Origin: Candidatus Daviesbacteria bacterium
GTDB lineage: Bacteria; Patescibacteriota; Microgenomatia; Daviesbacterales; UBA10151
Direction of reading: 5' to 3'
Length of the DNA: 36,936 bases
NCBI GenBank assembly: GCA_030699125.1
Contig: JAUYKM010000011.1
Coordinates: forward strand, 1 to 36,936
This document shows, in pieces, positions 35,266-36,936 of this stretch. The position numbers and the translations under genes are program-made. The notes under the pieces were generated by a model. That model saw only the letters and a program-made list of their open reading frames with translations, had not been told where the DNA came from and ran no database searches. Every line of letters begins with the position of its first letter. Position 1 is the stretch's first letter.

Positions 35266-36936
35266 ATGCAAAACACACACAGACTTCCAACTCATGTTAG
35301 GCCTGAGAGATATAAAATTATGCTCAGGCCTGATTTAGAACAATTTAGCTTTGAGGGGGAAGAGATAATTTATCTTGTTTTGGAAAAGGCAACAAATGAG
35401 ATAACTTTGCACTCCATGGAGTTGGAAATTGAAAGCGCAGAGTGGATCCATAAAACAGATGAAACATGGGCCGGAAAAATTGCATATGATACAAAATCTG
35501 AAACTGCCACATTTACTTTTCCTAAAGTTATGGAAAAAGGCAAAGGGGAGTTGAGACTTAAATTTAAGGGAATTTTAAATGATAAGATGCGCGGGTTTTA
35601 CCGCAGTAAATATGTCCTGGATAGTATCGATAAACATCTGGCCACTACTCAATTTGAATCAACAGATGCCAGACGCGCTTTTCCTTGTTTTGATGAGCCT
35701 GCCCAAAAGGCTATTTTTGACGTGACTTTAATGGTTCCTTCCCAAACTGTGGCTATCTCCAACACAGTAGAGTCTGTGGTTAAGGAGCATGAGTCCGGTC
35801 TAAAAATTGTGGAATTTGAACCAACGCCAAAAATGTCCACTTATCTTTTGGCTTTTATTGTGGGGGATTTTGAATATTTGGAGGGTAAAATGAAAAACGG
35901 CAAATTAGTGAGGGTTTTTACCACCCTAGGAAAGAAAGAGCAGGGCAGGTTTGCTCTGGATGTGGCTATCAAGTGCATGGATTTTTATGAGGATTATTTT
36001 GGGATTGACTATCCTTTGCCGCTTTTGGATCTGATAGCCATTCCGGATTTTGCAGCAGGAGCCATGGAAAATTGGGGAGCAGTAACTTACCGTGAGTCAA
36101 CTATTTTAGTGGAGGAAGAAAAATCATCTATTGGTAATAAACAGTGGGTGGCCATGGTGGTTGCCCATGAGCTGGCCCACCAGTGGTTTGGTAATTTAGT
36201 GACCATGGAATGGTGGACACACCTTTGGTTAAATGAGGGTTTTGCTTCCTTTATAGAGTATCTTGCCATTGATCATATATACCCTGAGTGGGATATCTGG
36301 ACCCAATTTGTCTCATCTGAGATGGGTACAGCATATAGTTTGGATGCGCTTGCTAATACTCATCCTATTGAGGTAGAGGTGGGACATCCGGCTCAGATTA
36401 GTGAAATTTTTGATAAGGTCTCTTATTCTAAAGGAGCTTCAATTCTGAGAATGTTGCATGAATATTTGGGGCCGGAAATTTTCCAAAAAGGATTACAGCA
36501 TTATTTGAAAAAGCACTCTTATGGTAATGCTCAAACAGGGGATTTGTGGAAAGCTTTAGAAGAAGTTAGTGGTAAACCTGTAGGCAAGGTGATGAAAGAG
36601 TGGACCTCAAAACCGGGACATCCGGTTATTACAATTGTAGATCAGGGGCGGAAGTTGCAGCTGAGTCAATCTAGATTTTTCTCCAGTCCTATATCTAGAA
36701 AAAGGATACAAGACAAAACTGTGTGGAGCATTCCTTTAAACAGTAAATTAATGGATAAAAAAACTATGACTATTCCAGATAAAGAAGAGAAACTTAATTT
36801 AGGGGAAGCTTCTTTTGTCAGAGTGGATTACCCCAAAAGATATTTGGATCTTTTTGATCAAGCTACCAAAGAAAAAAAGCTGTCTGCTCCGGATAGGTTA
36901 GGTTTAGTAAGAGATACTTTTGGGCTGGCTCAATCA
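35266..36936 (+). CDS. M1 family zinc aminopeptidase (truncated by window end)
   Basis: The frame is open from the ATG at 35266 to the window end (557 codons, no stop). It shows the M1 hallmarks: GAMEN (265-269) in AAGAMENWGAVTYRE, the zinc motif HELAH (301-305) with WLNEGFASF supplying the third ligand Glu324, and YSKGASILRML downstream. These enzymes remove N-terminal residues from peptides, mostly in the cytoplasm. Full-length members have about 850 residues, so about 300 (the C-terminal helical domain) lie beyond the window. No signal peptide is seen. A promoter with its -10 7 nt from the ATG suggests a leaderless message. Confidence 0.95.
   Translation, partial: MQNTHRLPTHVRPERYKIMLRPDLEQFSFEGEEIIYLVLEKATNEITLHSMELEIESAEWIHKTDETWAGKIAYDTKSETATFTFPKVMEKGKGELRLKFKGILNDKMRGFYRSKYVLDSIDKHLATTQFESTDARRAFPCFDEPAQKAIFDVTLMVPSQTVAISNTVESVVKEHESGLKIVEFEPTPKMSTYLLAFIVGDFEYLEGKMKNGKLVRVFTTLGKKEQGRFALDVAIKCMDFYEDYFGIDYPLPLLDLIAIPDFAAGAMENWGAVTYRESTILVEEEKSSIGNKQWVAMVVAHELAHQWFGNLVTMEWWTHLWLNEGFASFIEYLAIDHIYPEWDIWTQFVSSEMGTAYSLDALANTHPIEVEVGHPAQISEIFDKVSYSKGASILRMLHEYLGPEIFQKGLQHYLKKHSYGNAQTGDLWKALEEVSGKPVGKVMKEWTSKPGHPVITIVDQGRKLQLSQSRFFSSPISRKRIQDKTVWSIPLNSKLMDKKTMTIPDKEEKLNLGEASFVRVDYPKRYLDLFDQATKEKKLSAPDRLGLVRDTFGLAQS

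Noticed and set aside
1-36936. CRISPR array or prophage
   Set aside because: No regularly spaced identical direct repeats with unique spacers, and no phage structural, terminase or integrase core genes apart from the HTH fragment at the left edge.
1-36936. UGA recoded as glycine (as in some CPR groups)
   Set aside because: Several conserved genes (rpsF, the FecR-like genes, the KOW-like gene) end properly at UGA, and no in-frame UGA is needed inside any conserved gene.

Overview
The window is a gene-dense, AT-rich bacterial segment with standard stop codons: UGA ends rpsF, the FecR-like genes and others, so UGA is not reassigned here. I infer a Patescibacteria/CPR bacterium, most likely Microgenomates-like. 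The reasons are many short pilin-like or single-pass secreted proteins of unknown function, shortened versions of universal proteins (YchF, RF1, PrmC, HisRS), tiny intergenic gaps, and abundant short palindromic and heptamer repeats. No 16S rRNA is present, so the lineage is inference.

Layout. 1-2186: a truncated transposase-like HTH ORF at the left edge, a DUF2283 gene, and a membrane trio (DUF5676-like, TspO, TSUP exporter). 2187-15475: an accessory, envelope-oriented region. It holds single-pass secreted proteins, a four-gene operon with two FecR-like paralogs (3665-8119), two PsbP-like proteins, an HTH/PIN toxin-antitoxin pair, a GNAT acetyltransferase, and an operon for a ten-repeat cysteine-rich secreted protein. 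15476-20130: a third FecR-like protein, a GH18-like hydrolase, ychF and two orphan proteins. 20245-29991: a housekeeping block with rpsF-ssb-rpsR, a MutL-C-like/KOW pair, an S41 protease and an HtrA protease, rpmE-prfA-prmC, an EamA transporter and hisS. 30072-36936: three tiny membrane ORFs, a sugar nucleotidyltransferase, two secreted proteins, an MBL-fold hydrolase, dnaB, a P-loop kinase next to tRNA-Leu(CAA), and a truncated M1 aminopeptidase.

The strongest window-wide signal is regulatory. At about 18 genes that lead a transcription unit, a recognisable -10 box (often with a good -35 at 16-18 nt) sits only 6-10 nt before the start codon. Transcription would then begin at or within a few bases of the ATG or GTG, giving leaderless mRNAs. 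Shine-Dalgarno sequences are seen mainly elsewhere (DUF2283, the 12546 minus-strand gene, one tiny ORF, dnaB). This pattern also corrects several start sites.

The second signal is repeat exaptation. Dispersed palindromes and degenerate heptamer arrays supply an SD (dnaB), a promoter (GNAT gene), a signal peptide (31232-31939), in-frame protein insertions (prmC, the 12623 gene), and border the early end of hisS. No CRISPR array, rRNA or complete insertion sequence was seen, and no gene-free stretch exceeds 300 bases.
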